In this document: positions 1 to 8,489 of the stretch, one piece after another
Layout: each line of letters starts with the position of its first letter
Numbering within the stretch: position 1 is the first letter of the stretch
Source of the DNA: Marinisporobacter sp.
GTDB taxonomy: Bacteria; Bacillota; Clostridia; Peptostreptococcales; Thermotaleaceae
Assembly: GCA_025210395.1 (NCBI GenBank)
Contig: JAOARV010000066.1
Location: forward strand, 1-34,710
Length of the DNA stretch: 34,710 nt
Direction: 5' to 3'
Made by a program: the position numbers and the translations under genes
Notes under the pieces: model-generated
Told to the model about the DNA's origin: nothing
Seen by the model: only the letters and a program-made list of their open reading frames with translations
The model's database searches: none

Positions 1-75
1 ATGTAAAGACTGTTCTTCGGCATCTTCAGATTCCTGAAACCATCTATGTCCGTGGTTCATCATAAAAAGTAGCAT
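1..75 (-). CDS. possible N-terminus of a short protein, runs off the window
   Basis: An open frame on the minus strand starts with ATG at 75, has an in-frame TAG shortly upstream, and stays open to the window edge (25 codons). It begins MLLFMMNHGHRWFQESEDAE, with a Met-rich start and a His-Gly-His. Its GC content looks higher than the flanking AT-rich DNA. No convincing ribosome binding site precedes it, and I do not recognise a family. It lies downstream of the prsA terminator, where spoVT often sits in related genomes, but the residues do not look like SpoVT/AbrB. It may be a real small gene, a gene remnant or chance. Confidence 0.25.
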   Translation of the reverse strand, partial: MLLFMMNHGHRWFQESEDAEEQSLH

Positions 76-181
76 TTTAATTATTCTGGAATTCTATATA
101 CTTCAGCGGAATATGAGATATGAGAAGAATACTCATAAATTTAATATATAAATAAACAATCTATAGCTATCCAATTAGCTC

Positions 182-219
182 AAAAAATAAATAAACCTGT
201 GCTAAGCACAGGTTTATTT
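182..219 (-). terminator. intrinsic terminator of the pth-mfd-prsA unit
   Basis: A perfect 14-bp stem (189-202 with 206-219) has a 3-nt loop and is followed on the minus strand by a run of T. The stem includes the prsA stop codon at 214-216. Confidence 0.9.
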
Positions 220-1179
220 AATATTTTCTAAAAACTTTTCAACTTTTATTGATTTTTTCACTTCATCCATTTTTCTCATTATAGCAGGTTCAACAATACC
301 TCTTTCAATTTCTTCTCTTACCTCTTGGAATTTCAAAATTTCTTTTTTATCCATCAACTTGATAATATGATAACCAAATTGTGTTTTCACTACGTCACTT
401 ACTTCTCCCACTTTTAAAGAAAAAGCTACTTGATCAAATTCTGGTACCATTTGACCTCTTGCAAAATATCCTAAATCTCCTCCTTTTTCTTTTGAAGGAC
501 ATGTAGAATTTTCTTTTGCAAGTTTAGCAAAATCTTCTCCATTTTTTACCTTTTTTAATAACTCTTTTGCCTTTTCTTCTTTCTCTACTAATATATGACT
601 TGCTTTTACTTGCTCCGTTTTGTACTCTTCTATATGCTCATCATAATATTTTTTTAATGTTTCATCTGTTAAATCTAACCCTTTAACAATATTTTCTTGA
701 AATTTGCTTACATAAAGATCTGTTTTCATCTGCTCCTTTAAGAAGGTTTCATCTATCCCTAATTCCTTCAATTCCTTTAAAAACTTTTCTGCTGCCTCTT
801 GTCCCTTCATACTATCCATATAAGCTTTATACTGCTTTTCAACTTCTTTATCATCTACCTTGATTTTTTCTTTTTTCATATACTCCATAATAGCTTGTTC
901 ATCAATCATTTGATCAAGCACCTTTTCTTGTACAATCTGAAGATAAGTTTTTCCACCCATATCCATACTCCAAATCTTATCTCCATACTGACTCTCAACT
1001 GTTTTTTTGATAAAAGCCAATTTTTTGTTATATACATCTTTGCTAATAACTTTGTCTCCTACCTTTGCTACAATGTCTTTTTCATTTACTTTTTCCTTTG
1101 TACATCCTAATGCAAAAATAAGCGTTAAGGATAACAATATGGCAAAAAAAGTTTTTCTTTTTGTTCTTATAGATTTCAC
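214..1179 (-). CDS. prsA: PrsA/parvulin-type peptidylprolyl isomerase lipoprotein
   Basis: This is a secreted, membrane-anchored foldase that catalyses cis-trans isomerisation of prolyl bonds in exported proteins. A hydrophobic signal peptide (about residues 10-24) ends in the lipobox ALGC, with Cys26 as the lipidation site. Residues 35-165 form the helical SurA/PrsA chaperone region. Residues 191-277 are a parvulin rotamase domain, visible as VKASHILVE, GGDLGYF, MVPEFDQVAFSL and TQFGYHII. The start is GTG at 1179, 8 nt after GGGAGAGG; no in-frame ATG fits better. At 321 residues it has normal length. It follows mfd by 42 nt with no terminator between, so it is probably the last gene of the pth-mfd unit. 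Family is clear; whether the orthologue is called prsA or a SurA-like paralogue is less certain. Confidence 0.9.
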   Translation of the reverse strand: MKSIRTKRKTFFAILLSLTLIFALGCTKEKVNEKDIVAKVGDKVISKDVYNKKLAFIKKTVESQYGDKIWSMDMGGKTYLQIVQEKVLDQMIDEQAIMEYMKKEKIKVDDKEVEKQYKAYMDSMKGQEAAEKFLKELKELGIDETFLKEQMKTDLYVSKFQENIVKGLDLTDETLKKYYDEHIEEYKTEQVKASHILVEKEEKAKELLKKVKNGEDFAKLAKENSTCPSKEKGGDLGYFARGQMVPEFDQVAFSLKVGEVSDVVKTQFGYHIIKLMDKKEILKFQEVREEIERGIVEPAIMRKMDEVKKSIKVEKFLENIK

Positions 1180-1221
1180 AAGATCCTCTCCCTACTATAT
1201 ACATATTTTCCCTAAAGTCTA

Positions 1222-4200
1222 TTATAACTGAATTTCATTTTTATTAAAACTATTAATTTTTTCTAAAACTTTTCTTACTTCTTTCAATCTCTTATTATAA
1301 AAATAATATTTTATTCTTATATGAGGGTTATTTCCTACATTTACATCAATTCTGCTTCCATAAAATCCAATGACTTCGCTGATCATAAGAGGATTCATTC
1401 TGCTAGCTTCATCAAAAATAAATTTAGCATGGGTCTCTGTTTCTGTAATATGGACAATTCCTACTTTTTGTGCCATAGCTTTAATATATGCAATAGATAT
1501 TAAATTCATTACAGCTTCTGGTATATTTCCAAATCGATCTTCTATTTCCTCTTCTAAATCATATACATCTTGCTGATCTCGAATAGCTGCAATTTTTTTG
1601 TATATTTCTAATTTATGACTTTCATTTGTAATATATTTTTCAGGAATAAAGGCGTTTACATTGATTTCTATAGAGGTATCTGGCACCTCTTGTATTTCTT
1701 CTCCCTTCATTTCCCTTACTGTATCTTCTAAAAGCTTACAGTATAAATCATATCCAATAGCAGCCATATGTCCATGCTGTTGACTTCCTAGAAGATTTCC
1801 TGCTCCTCTTATTTCAAGGTCTCTCATAGCTATTTTAAAACCTGATCCGAACTCCGTAAATTCCTTAATAGCCTTTAATCTTTTTTCTGCAACCTCTGTA
1901 AGGATCTTATCCTTTTGATAAGTAAGATAAGCATAAGCTAAACGATTAGATCTCCCCACTCTACCTCTTAACTGATAAAGCTGAGAAAGCCCCATCTTGT
2001 CCCCATCATATATAATAATGGTATTCACATTAGATATATCAAGACCCGTCTCTATGATCGTTGTACAAACTAATATATCATACTCTCCATTCATAAAATC
2101 AATCATGATATTTTCTAATTGTCTTTCACTCATTTGTCCATGTCCTACAGCCACCCTTGCATCTGGAATAAGCTCTCTTATTTTTGATGCCATTTGCTGA
2201 ATTCCTTTTACTCTATTGAATACAAAGTAAATTTGACCCCCCCGTCCCATTTCTCTCAATATAGCATCTCTAATCATCTCTTCGTTATATTCTATTACAT
2301 AAGTTTGGACTGGATATCTTTCTTCCGGTGGATCTTCAATAACACTCATATCCCGAAGTCCAATAAGGGACATATGAAGGGTTCTCGGAATAGGTGTTGC
2401 TGTTAACGTTAAAACGTCTACATTTTTCCGAAGATGCTTTAATGCTTCCTTATGCTGTACACCAAATCTTTGTTCTTCATCAATAATTAAAAGTCCTAGG
2501 TCTTTAAAAACAATATCCTTCGATATTAAACGATGAGTCCCTATAAGAATATCTACAGCTCCAGCTCTGATTTTTTTAATAATTTCAGCTTGCTCTTTTT
2601 CCGTCTTAAATCTGCTTAGCATTTCTATTGTAATAGGAAACTGGCTAAATCTATTCATAAATGTATTATAGTGCTGCTGTGCAAGAATCGTTGTAGGTAC
2701 TAAAAAAGCTACTTGTTTTCCATCCATAACACATTTAAAAGCGCCTCTTACAGCCACCTCTGTCTTTCCATAGCCAACATCTCCGCAAAGGAGTCGATCC
2801 ATAGGAATGGATTTTTCCATATCTTCTTTTAATTCTTTTATACATCGAATCTGGTCTGGCGTTTCTTCATAGGGAAAATGATCCTCAAACTGACTCTGCC
2901 AAGGAGTATCTTTTGAAAAAGTATATCCTTTTTTTTCCTTTCGAATGGCACTTAGCTTGAGTAAATCCTTTGCCATATCTACAATAGATCCTTTTGCCTT
3001 TGCTTTTGTCTTTTTCCATTCAGAAGTCCCTAATTTATTTAATCTAGGATTGGCTGCATCAGACCCAATATATTTTTGCACCATATCCATCTGCTCAATG
3101 GGAACATACAATATATCTTCTCCTGAATATTTCACCTTCAAATAATCTTTTTTGGCTTTCTCTACCTTTAATTGTTCTACACCTATATATTTTCCAACAC
3201 CATGATTCTCATGAACAACATAGTCTCCTATATTTAGATCTATAAAAGATTTAATCGGCCTAGCATCTTTTCTTTTTTTAGCTGTCCTTTTTCTTTTGGC
3301 TTTTCCAAAGATTTCATCTTCTGTAATGACTAATAATTTACTGCCAATATACTCAAAGCCTTTATTTAAATGCCCCTCAATAATAAAAGTCTGTCCAGAT
3401 TGAATAGGTTGATAAATATCTTTTATAAAGTTAGCTTCTATCCCTTTTTCTTTTAAGGTTTCTTCTATCCGTCTTCCTCTTTCTTCTGTTTCACAAAGTA
3501 AAATAGTTTTATATCCTCTATATTTATATGTTTTTAATTCATTTGAAAAAATATCCATTTTCCCATGAAAAGATTGTGCCATCCGTGAAGAAAAACTTAC
3601 AATCTGTTTTGGATCAAAGTGAGGATGCTTTTTAGGCAAGCTACTTAATACAAATATGTGTTTTTTCTTTAACTCATATAAAAAGTTTTCGTAGCTTGTA
3701 ATAAGGTCTATTTGCATTGGAAGAACTTCTCCCTTTTCTAATAGCCCCTTAAAGCTTTCTTCAAGCTCTTTATATGCAGTATGAGCCCTTTCTTTCACCC
3801 GAGATGGTTCATCTATAAAGATCATCGCATCTTTTTTTAAATAGTCCATGAATAATTCTAAATGATCATAATAGTAATTTAAATACTTTTCAAAACCTCG
3901 AGGATTATTTTCTATCTGGAGTGTCTCTATAAAATTGGAAATCTTTTCATTTAATCGATCATACCCATCCCCTTTTATTTTCTTTTCATGCTTCTTAAAA
4001 TCTACCTTTATTTTTTTGATGGCTTCTTCCTTTTCATGACTCTCTAATAATACCTCTTGCGCAGGAGTCACTAAAACTTCGTTTAATTTTTCTAACGAGA
4101 GCTGAGAATGAATGTCAAAGGTTCGAATAGAATCGATCTCATCATCAAAAAGCTCTATTCGATAAGGATTTTCACTCGTCACAGGGAAAAAATCTATAAT

Positions 4201-4746
4201 TCCTCCTCTAACACTACACTGGCCCTTGGCTTCAACCATATCTACTCGCTCATATCCTAGAGAAACAAAAGTAGCGATTATTTTTTTTAGATCTATGGTT
4301 TCACCATACCTTATAGTTAAAAAGTTTTTACTAAACCCATCCTTTGGCATTAATTTATGAAGTAAGCTTTCAATAGATGCTACAACTATACAGGATTTTT
4401 CCTCTGCCATTTTAATCATCGTCTTTAATCTTTCTTCAACCCTTTGCTGACTCTTAGCATCATAGTGATGAAATACCAATTCCTTGGCAGGATAAGAATA
4501 CACTTTATCTTTTATAAAAAACGCTAGATCTTCATAAATTCTTTTTGCTTGATACTCACTATAGGTAATAATCAAGCATTGTTTCTTCAAAGACTTATGC
4601 ATGGCAAACACCATATGCGGAATTTGAGAATCCATCAAGCCATGAACCATAGTAGGATTGAATCCTTTATCAAAGCTTATCTTTAATTCTTCATATGCTT
4701 TTAAGCTTTTAATGCCTTGGATCAATATATTTTCCTGCAAAATCAT
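1222..4746 (-). CDS. mfd: transcription-repair coupling factor Mfd
   Basis: Mfd is an ATP-driven DNA translocase that removes RNA polymerase stalled at lesions and recruits UvrA. The 1174 residues match the family length. In order there are a UvrB-homology region (about 1-330), a CarD-like RNA polymerase interaction domain around 500-570 (NIGDYVVHENHGVGKYIG), the helicase core with Walker A GDVGYGKT at 655-662, Walker B DEEQ at 756-759, motif III TATPIPRTLHMS and motif VI QLRGRVGRS, and the C-terminal TRCF domain. The start ATG at 4746 follows AAGGGTG. It sits between pth and prsA as in many Firmicutes. No frameshift or missing motif was seen. Confidence 0.98.
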   Translation of the reverse strand: MILQENILIQGIKSLKAYEELKISFDKGFNPTMVHGLMDSQIPHMVFAMHKSLKKQCLIITYSEYQAKRIYEDLAFFIKDKVYSYPAKELVFHHYDAKSQQRVEERLKTMIKMAEEKSCIVVASIESLLHKLMPKDGFSKNFLTIRYGETIDLKKIIATFVSLGYERVDMVEAKGQCSVRGGIIDFFPVTSENPYRIELFDDEIDSIRTFDIHSQLSLEKLNEVLVTPAQEVLLESHEKEEAIKKIKVDFKKHEKKIKGDGYDRLNEKISNFIETLQIENNPRGFEKYLNYYYDHLELFMDYLKKDAMIFIDEPSRVKERAHTAYKELEESFKGLLEKGEVLPMQIDLITSYENFLYELKKKHIFVLSSLPKKHPHFDPKQIVSFSSRMAQSFHGKMDIFSNELKTYKYRGYKTILLCETEERGRRIEETLKEKGIEANFIKDIYQPIQSGQTFIIEGHLNKGFEYIGSKLLVITEDEIFGKAKRKRTAKKRKDARPIKSFIDLNIGDYVVHENHGVGKYIGVEQLKVEKAKKDYLKVKYSGEDILYVPIEQMDMVQKYIGSDAANPRLNKLGTSEWKKTKAKAKGSIVDMAKDLLKLSAIRKEKKGYTFSKDTPWQSQFEDHFPYEETPDQIRCIKELKEDMEKSIPMDRLLCGDVGYGKTEVAVRGAFKCVMDGKQVAFLVPTTILAQQHYNTFMNRFSQFPITIEMLSRFKTEKEQAEIIKKIRAGAVDILIGTHRLISKDIVFKDLGLLIIDEEQRFGVQHKEALKHLRKNVDVLTLTATPIPRTLHMSLIGLRDMSVIEDPPEERYPVQTYVIEYNEEMIRDAILREMGRGGQIYFVFNRVKGIQQMASKIRELIPDARVAVGHGQMSERQLENIMIDFMNGEYDILVCTTIIETGLDISNVNTIIIYDGDKMGLSQLYQLRGRVGRSNRLAYAYLTYQKDKILTEVAEKRLKAIKEFTEFGSGFKIAMRDLEIRGAGNLLGSQQHGHMAAIGYDLYCKLLEDTVREMKGEEIQEVPDTSIEINVNAFIPEKYITNESHKLEIYKKIAAIRDQQDVYDLEEEIEDRFGNIPEAVMNLISIAYIKAMAQKVGIVHITETETHAKFIFDEASRMNPLMISEVIGFYGSRIDVNVGNNPHIRIKYYFYNKRLKEVRKVLEKINSFNKNEIQL

Positions 4747-4777
4747 TCACACCCTTCAGTTGATTAAAGCATTATAA

Positions 4778-4798
4778 GCCCAGATCCTATACCTGGGC
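4778..4798 (-). other. GC-rich hairpin between pth and mfd
   Basis: GCCCAG (4778-4783) pairs with CTGGGC (4793-4798), and two further weak pairs extend the stem; the loop is 9 nt. Only a poor T-tract follows on the minus strand, so it is a weak attenuator, pause or processing site rather than a confident terminator. Confidence 0.4.
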
Positions 4799-4825
4799 CT
4801 ACTCTTCTTTATGAAAAATTCTATA

Positions 4826-5383
4826 TTAGCCATTATATCTATTCATGGCTAGCTCTATTCCCTCACTGATTAAGGTTTCTACCGCTTCCCCTGACCTTTT
4901 TACACTTTCATTGATAAAAGGTCTATCTTCTTTTGAAAATTTACCCAATACAAAATCCGCAAGATTTCCATATTGTGGCTTTCCAATACCAATTCTTACA
5001 CGTGGAAATTTATCTGATTGTATTTCATAAATAATAGATTTCATACCATTATGTGTTCCTGCACTTCCTTTTTTTCTAATTCTTAGTTTCCCCACCTCTG
5101 TATCTATATCATCATAAATAATGATTAAATCTTCCATAGAAAGCTTATAAAAATTTACAATTTCACGAACACTTCTTCCACTTAAATTCATATAGGTCTG
5201 AGGCTTCACTAGCATGACCTTCTCACGTCCAATAAATCCTTCTCCTATTATTGCCTTGTATTTCACCTTATTCATACTGATATTATTTTTATCTGCTAAA
5301 TAATCAATTGTATCAAATCCTACATTATGTCTTGTTCCCTCGTATTGTTTTCCTGGGTTTCCTAATCCAACTACTACAAGCAT
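4826..5383 (-). CDS. pth: peptidyl-tRNA hydrolase
   Basis: Pth cleaves peptidyl-tRNA released from stalled ribosomes so that the tRNA is recycled. The N-terminus [20 protein letters not shown] contains the conserved GLGNPG and the catalytic His of TRHNVGF. YDDID and GTHNGMKS carry the conserved Asp and Asn. At 185 residues it has normal length. Two in-frame ATGs occur (5392 and 5383). The AGAAAGG ribosome binding site directly abuts the first and lies 9 nt from the second, so 5383 is chosen; it also gives the family-typical start. It has its own extended -10 promoter and is followed by mfd. Confidence 0.96.
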   Translation of the reverse strand: MLVVVGLGNPGKQYEGTRHNVGFDTIDYLADKNNISMNKVKYKAIIGEGFIGREKVMLVKPQTYMNLSGRSVREIVNFYKLSMEDLIIIYDDIDTEVGKLRIRKKGSAGTHNGMKSIIYEIQSDKFPRVRIGIGKPQYGNLADFVLGKFSKEDRPFINESVKRSGEAVETLISEGIELAMNRYNG

Positions 5384-5419
5384 ATTATGCATCCTTTCTT
5401 CATTTACAATTTCTAGACT

Positions 5420-5428
5420 ATTATATCA
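5420..5428 (-). promoter_or_regulatory. extended -10 promoter of pth
   Basis: On the minus strand the sequence is TGATATAAT, a perfect extended -10 (TGnTATAAT). The -35 region is poor. It lies between the prs terminator and the pth start, so pth-mfd-prsA can be transcribed independently of prs. Confidence 0.6.
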
Positions 5429-5513
5429 TATATCCTCCTAACTATTCATATCTCTGGTTAAAAATCTCTATCCTAAAGGATTGTCTTTATGGATATGTGA
5501 TGAAATCTCACTT

Positions 5514-5552
5514 CATCAAAAATATAAAAAAGTGGAGAAATTCTCCACTTTT
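5514..5552 (-). terminator. intrinsic terminator of glmU-prs
   Basis: AAAAGTGGAG (5528-5537) pairs with CTCCACTTTT (5543-5552) around a 5-nt loop. A T-rich tail follows on the minus strand, immediately after the prs stop codon. Confidence 0.9.
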
Positions 5553-5553
5553 A

Positions 5554-6504
5554 TTAACCAAATAATTTACTTACAGATTTATTTTCATAGATTCTTCTAA
5601 TAGCTTCTGCAAAAATATCTGCTACAGATAGGTTTTTTATATTCTCTAATTTTTTCTCTTCTGCTAACTTGATCGTATCTAATACAACAAGCTCTTTTAT
5701 TACAGAATCTTTTATTCTCTCTATAGCTGGACCTGATAACACAGGGTGAGTACAACAAGCATAAACTTCTTTAGCACCAAAATCTTTTAATGCCTTTGCT
5801 CCATTGGTGATAGTTCCTGCTGTGTCAATCATATCATCTACTAAGATAACATTTTTACCTTCTATCTCTCCAATAATATTCATAACCTCTGAAACATTTG
5901 CTTTTGGTCTTCTTTTATCAATAATAGCAATCGGTGCATCTAATATATTCGCAAAGTTTCTAGCTCTTGTAACACTTCCAAGGTCAGGAGATACCACTAC
6001 TATATCTTCTAACTCAAGCTTTTTAAAATATTTTGCTAAAATAGGAACACCTAAAAGGTGATCTACAGGAATATTGAAATATCCTTGAATTTGTGCAGCA
6101 TGCAAATCCATTGTAAGAACACGATCTGCTCCTGCACTAGTAATAAGGTCTGCTACAAGCTTTGCAGTAATTGGATCTCTTGCTTTTGCTTTTCTATCTT
6201 GTCTTGCATATCCATAGTATGGTATAACGGCTGTTATTCTACCAGCAGAAGCACGCTTTAATGCATCTATCATGATTAATAGTTCCATTAAGTGTCTATT
6301 TACAACAGGTGCACATGTAGACTGTACAACAAACACGTCTGCACCTCTTACAGTTTCTTTAATATTTACAGAAATCTCTCCATCACTAAAAGAACCTACT
6401 TCAGCATCCCCTAAAGTTACACCTAAGCTTTCACAAATCTTAAGAGCTAAATCCTTACTGGCATTTCCAGCAAAAACCTTTATCTCTTGTCCATTGATAT
6501 TCAT
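5554..6504 (-). CDS. prs: ribose-phosphate pyrophosphokinase
   Basis: Prs makes PRPP from ribose 5-phosphate and ATP for purine, pyrimidine, NAD, His and Trp synthesis. The 316 residues are standard. The sequence starts [18 protein letters not shown] and contains the signature [11 protein letters not shown], the RARNFA region and the PRPP-binding loop [13 protein letters not shown] at about 215-228. The ATG at 6504 follows GGGAGG at good spacing. It lies 17 nt behind glmU with no terminator between, so the two are co-transcribed as in Bacillus. PRPP is also the effector of PurR, encoded a few genes upstream. Confidence 0.98.
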   Translation of the reverse strand: MNINGQEIKVFAGNASKDLALKICESLGVTLGDAEVGSFSDGEISVNIKETVRGADVFVVQSTCAPVVNRHLMELLIMIDALKRASAGRITAVIPYYGYARQDRKAKARDPITAKLVADLITSAGADRVLTMDLHAAQIQGYFNIPVDHLLGVPILAKYFKKLELEDIVVVSPDLGSVTRARNFANILDAPIAIIDKRRPKANVSEVMNIIGEIEGKNVILVDDMIDTAGTITNGAKALKDFGAKEVYACCTHPVLSGPAIERIKDSVIKELVVLDTIKLAEEKKLENIKNLSVADIFAEAIRRIYENKSVSKLFG

Positions 6505-6521
6505 TTTTGTTCCTCCCTAAA

Positions 6522-7901
6522 TTAATCTTTTTTTAATAAGCCCTTTCTTTCTACCCAGCCAGCTATATTCTTTTGTCTTTCTCTTGCTACAGATAAAGCT
6601 CCTTCTGGAACTTCCTTTGTAATTGTAGACCCAGTTGCAACATAGCCTCCCTTTCTTACTACAACAGGAGCAACTAAGTTTACATTGCTTCCTACAAAGG
6701 AATTATCTTCAACGATGGATTTATGTTTATTTTTACCATCATAATTGACAAATACCACACCACAGCCTATATTCACATTCTTTCCAACTTCTGCATCTCC
6801 CACATAAGCCAAATGAGATGCTTTTGATCCATCATCAATAATAGAATTCTTTACTTCTACAAAATCTCCAATTTTCACTTTTTTTCCCAGTTTGCTATTG
6901 GGTCTCAAATAAGCATAAGGTCCTATTGTACAGCCTTCATCTACAGAACTATTCATAATTGTTGAACTTTGAATTTGTACTTCATTCTTTATGATAGAAT
7001 TCTCAATACGCGTATTATGTCCTATGATACAATCTTCACCGATTTCAGTATTTCCTTTAAGAATTACTCCTGGATAAAGAATTGTATCCATTCCAATTTT
7101 TACACTTTTTTCAACATAGGTATTTTTTGAATCAATAATCGTTACTCCATCTTCCATATGTTTTATTAAAATTCTTTCTCTCATAAGCTCTTCAGCACAT
7201 GTAAGTTGGACTCTTGAATTAACCCCCATAATTTCTGCCTTGTCTTCCGTCTTAAAAGCACCTACTTTATGTCCTTCTTTTCTTAAGATCTCAATCACAT
7301 CTGTAATATAATACTCCTGTTGCTGATTATCATTTGTAATTTTTTTGAGGGCTTCTTTTAATAATTTTGAATCATAGCAAAACATGCCTGAATTTATTTC
7401 TGTAATCCTTTTTTCTTGTTCACTTGCATCTTTTTCTTCTACAATTTTTACTACATTTCCTTCTTCATTTCGAACAATTCTCCCATAGCCTTTAGGATTT
7501 TCAAAATCTGCTGTCAAAATAGTTCCTTGAAAATTGCCTTCTCTATGAAAATCTATTAAAGCCTTTAAGGTATCTCCTTTGATTAGAGGCGTATCTCCAC
7601 ATAAAAGTAACACAACCCCTTCATCTTTAAGGAAATTCTCTGCCTGCATGACTGCATGGCCAGTTCCTAATTGTTCTTTTTGAAGGGCAAAATCTACCCC
7701 TCTATGTTTAATAGCTTTCTTTACTTCTTCTCCTTTATGTCCAATTACTACAATACTTTTATGAACGTTTACTTCTTCTGCTGCGTCAATAATATGCTCT
7801 ACCATGGGTTTCCCACAAACAGCATGTAAAACTTTTGGGAGTTTTGACTTCATTCTTGTTCCCGCTCCTGCCGCTAATATAACAGCCGAAATATTATTCA
7901 T
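6522..7901 (-). CDS. glmU: bifunctional UDP-GlcNAc pyrophosphorylase / glucosamine-1-phosphate acetyltransferase
   Basis: GlmU acetylates glucosamine 1-phosphate and uridylates the product to UDP-GlcNAc, the precursor of peptidoglycan and teichoic acids. The N-terminal nucleotidyltransferase domain shows LAAGAGTRMKSKLPKVLH at residues 9-26. The C-terminal half is a left-handed beta-helix of hexapeptide repeats (for example IGEDCIIGHNTRIENS), with the acetyltransferase segment YLRPNSKLGKKVKIGDFVEV and HLAYVGDAEVG. Length 459 is typical. The ATG at 7901 follows AAGGAG. It is first in the glmU-prs unit. A TATAAT lies only about 20 nt upstream of the start, but no good -35 was found, so the promoter is unresolved. 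Confidence 0.98.
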   Translation of the reverse strand: MNNISAVILAAGAGTRMKSKLPKVLHAVCGKPMVEHIIDAAEEVNVHKSIVVIGHKGEEVKKAIKHRGVDFALQKEQLGTGHAVMQAENFLKDEGVVLLLCGDTPLIKGDTLKALIDFHREGNFQGTILTADFENPKGYGRIVRNEEGNVVKIVEEKDASEQEKRITEINSGMFCYDSKLLKEALKKITNDNQQQEYYITDVIEILRKEGHKVGAFKTEDKAEIMGVNSRVQLTCAEELMRERILIKHMEDGVTIIDSKNTYVEKSVKIGMDTILYPGVILKGNTEIGEDCIIGHNTRIENSIIKNEVQIQSSTIMNSSVDEGCTIGPYAYLRPNSKLGKKVKIGDFVEVKNSIIDDGSKASHLAYVGDAEVGKNVNIGCGVVFVNYDGKNKHKSIVEDNSFVGSNVNLVAPVVVRKGGYVATGSTITKEVPEGALSVARERQKNIAGWVERKGLLKKD

Positions 7902-8047
7902 CTATACCACTCCTTATTATACATGATTTTTTTAATGATTGGTTGCAAAATTAATTTTTTTTCTATCTATTACGACAATTTTTGTTTATTATAAAATATA
8001 TCATTATCCGTCATTTAGTATATCATTTTTTTTAACAGACTAAAAGA

Positions 8048-8101
8048 ACTCAAAAAAAAAGAAAAGCCCTTTGGATCATTCTATGTCCAAAAGGGCTTTT
8101 C
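8048..8101 (-). terminator. strong intrinsic terminator after spoVG
   Basis: A stem of about 14 bp with one bulged A (8061-8075 with 8086-8101) has an AAAAGCCCTTT core. A tail of almost uninterrupted T follows on the minus strand (8048-8060). The rest of the spoVG-glmU gap (to 7902) is AT-rich and holds no gene I can support. Confidence 0.93.
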
Positions 8102-8123
8102 CCTTATTTAATTAATATAGTTC

Positions 8124-8390
8124 TTATTCTTCCTTGTTTTTCACCTTTTCATATTCGGTAAATATGTGTCCTTGAAGTTTGGCCCTAGTTTCTGAGTTAA
8201 TAGGATGGGCAATATCTCTAAAGTCTCCTTCTCCTATCTTTCTACTAGGCATAGCAATAAACAACCCATTTTGTCCCTCAATAATTTTTATATCGTGGAC
8301 CACAAATTCGTTGTCAAAAGTTACTGATACTATAGCTTTCATCTTTCCTTCATCACTGATTTTACGTACACGTACATCAGTAACCTCCAT
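8124..8390 (-). CDS. spoVG: septation/stage V sporulation protein SpoVG
   Basis: SpoVG is a small nucleic-acid-binding regulator of septation, sporulation and, in some Firmicutes, surface and virulence genes. The 88 residues match the family: [19 protein letters not shown], the [17 protein letters not shown] segment, the core [19 protein letters not shown] and the helix [17 protein letters not shown]. The ATG follows AAGGTGGTGAG. Between purR and spoVG in Bacillus lies yabJ, which is absent here. A sigma-H-type promoter lies 44-72 nt upstream. A 6-bp hairpin (8413-8428) sits near the predicted 5' end of that transcript. Confidence 0.97.
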   Translation of the reverse strand: MEVTDVRVRKISDEGKMKAIVSVTFDNEFVVHDIKIIEGQNGLFIAMPSRKIGEGDFRDIAHPINSETRAKLQGHIFTEYEKVKNKEE

Positions 8391-8433
8391 ATTCTCACCA
8401 CCTTCCTGAGTCTCAACTTACGAGTTGAATAAC

Positions 8434-8462
8434 ATATTCTCCAAATTTTCTAAATTTCCTTC
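8434..8462 (-). promoter_or_regulatory. sigma-H-type promoter of spoVG
   Basis: On the minus strand GAAGGAAAT (8462-8454), 11 nt, then GGAGAATAT (8442-8434) fits the sigma-H consensus RNAGGAWWW-N11/12-RNNGAATWW at every constrained base. Bacillus spoVG is a classic sigma-H gene, which supports the call. Confidence 0.75.
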
Positions 8463-8489
8463 TTTTATTTTTCAAAAATTTAGAATTTT

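Noticed and set aside
799..1231. Plus-strand open frames opposite prsA, and similar ones opposite mfd, prs, hbd and others
   Set aside because: They are antisense to clear genes, lack ribosome binding sites, and their residue composition mirrors the coding strand.
8443..8458. CodY-like AATTTTC motif overlapping the spoVG promoter
   Set aside because: Several mismatches to AATTTTCWGAAAATT, and such strings are expected by chance in this AT-rich DNA.
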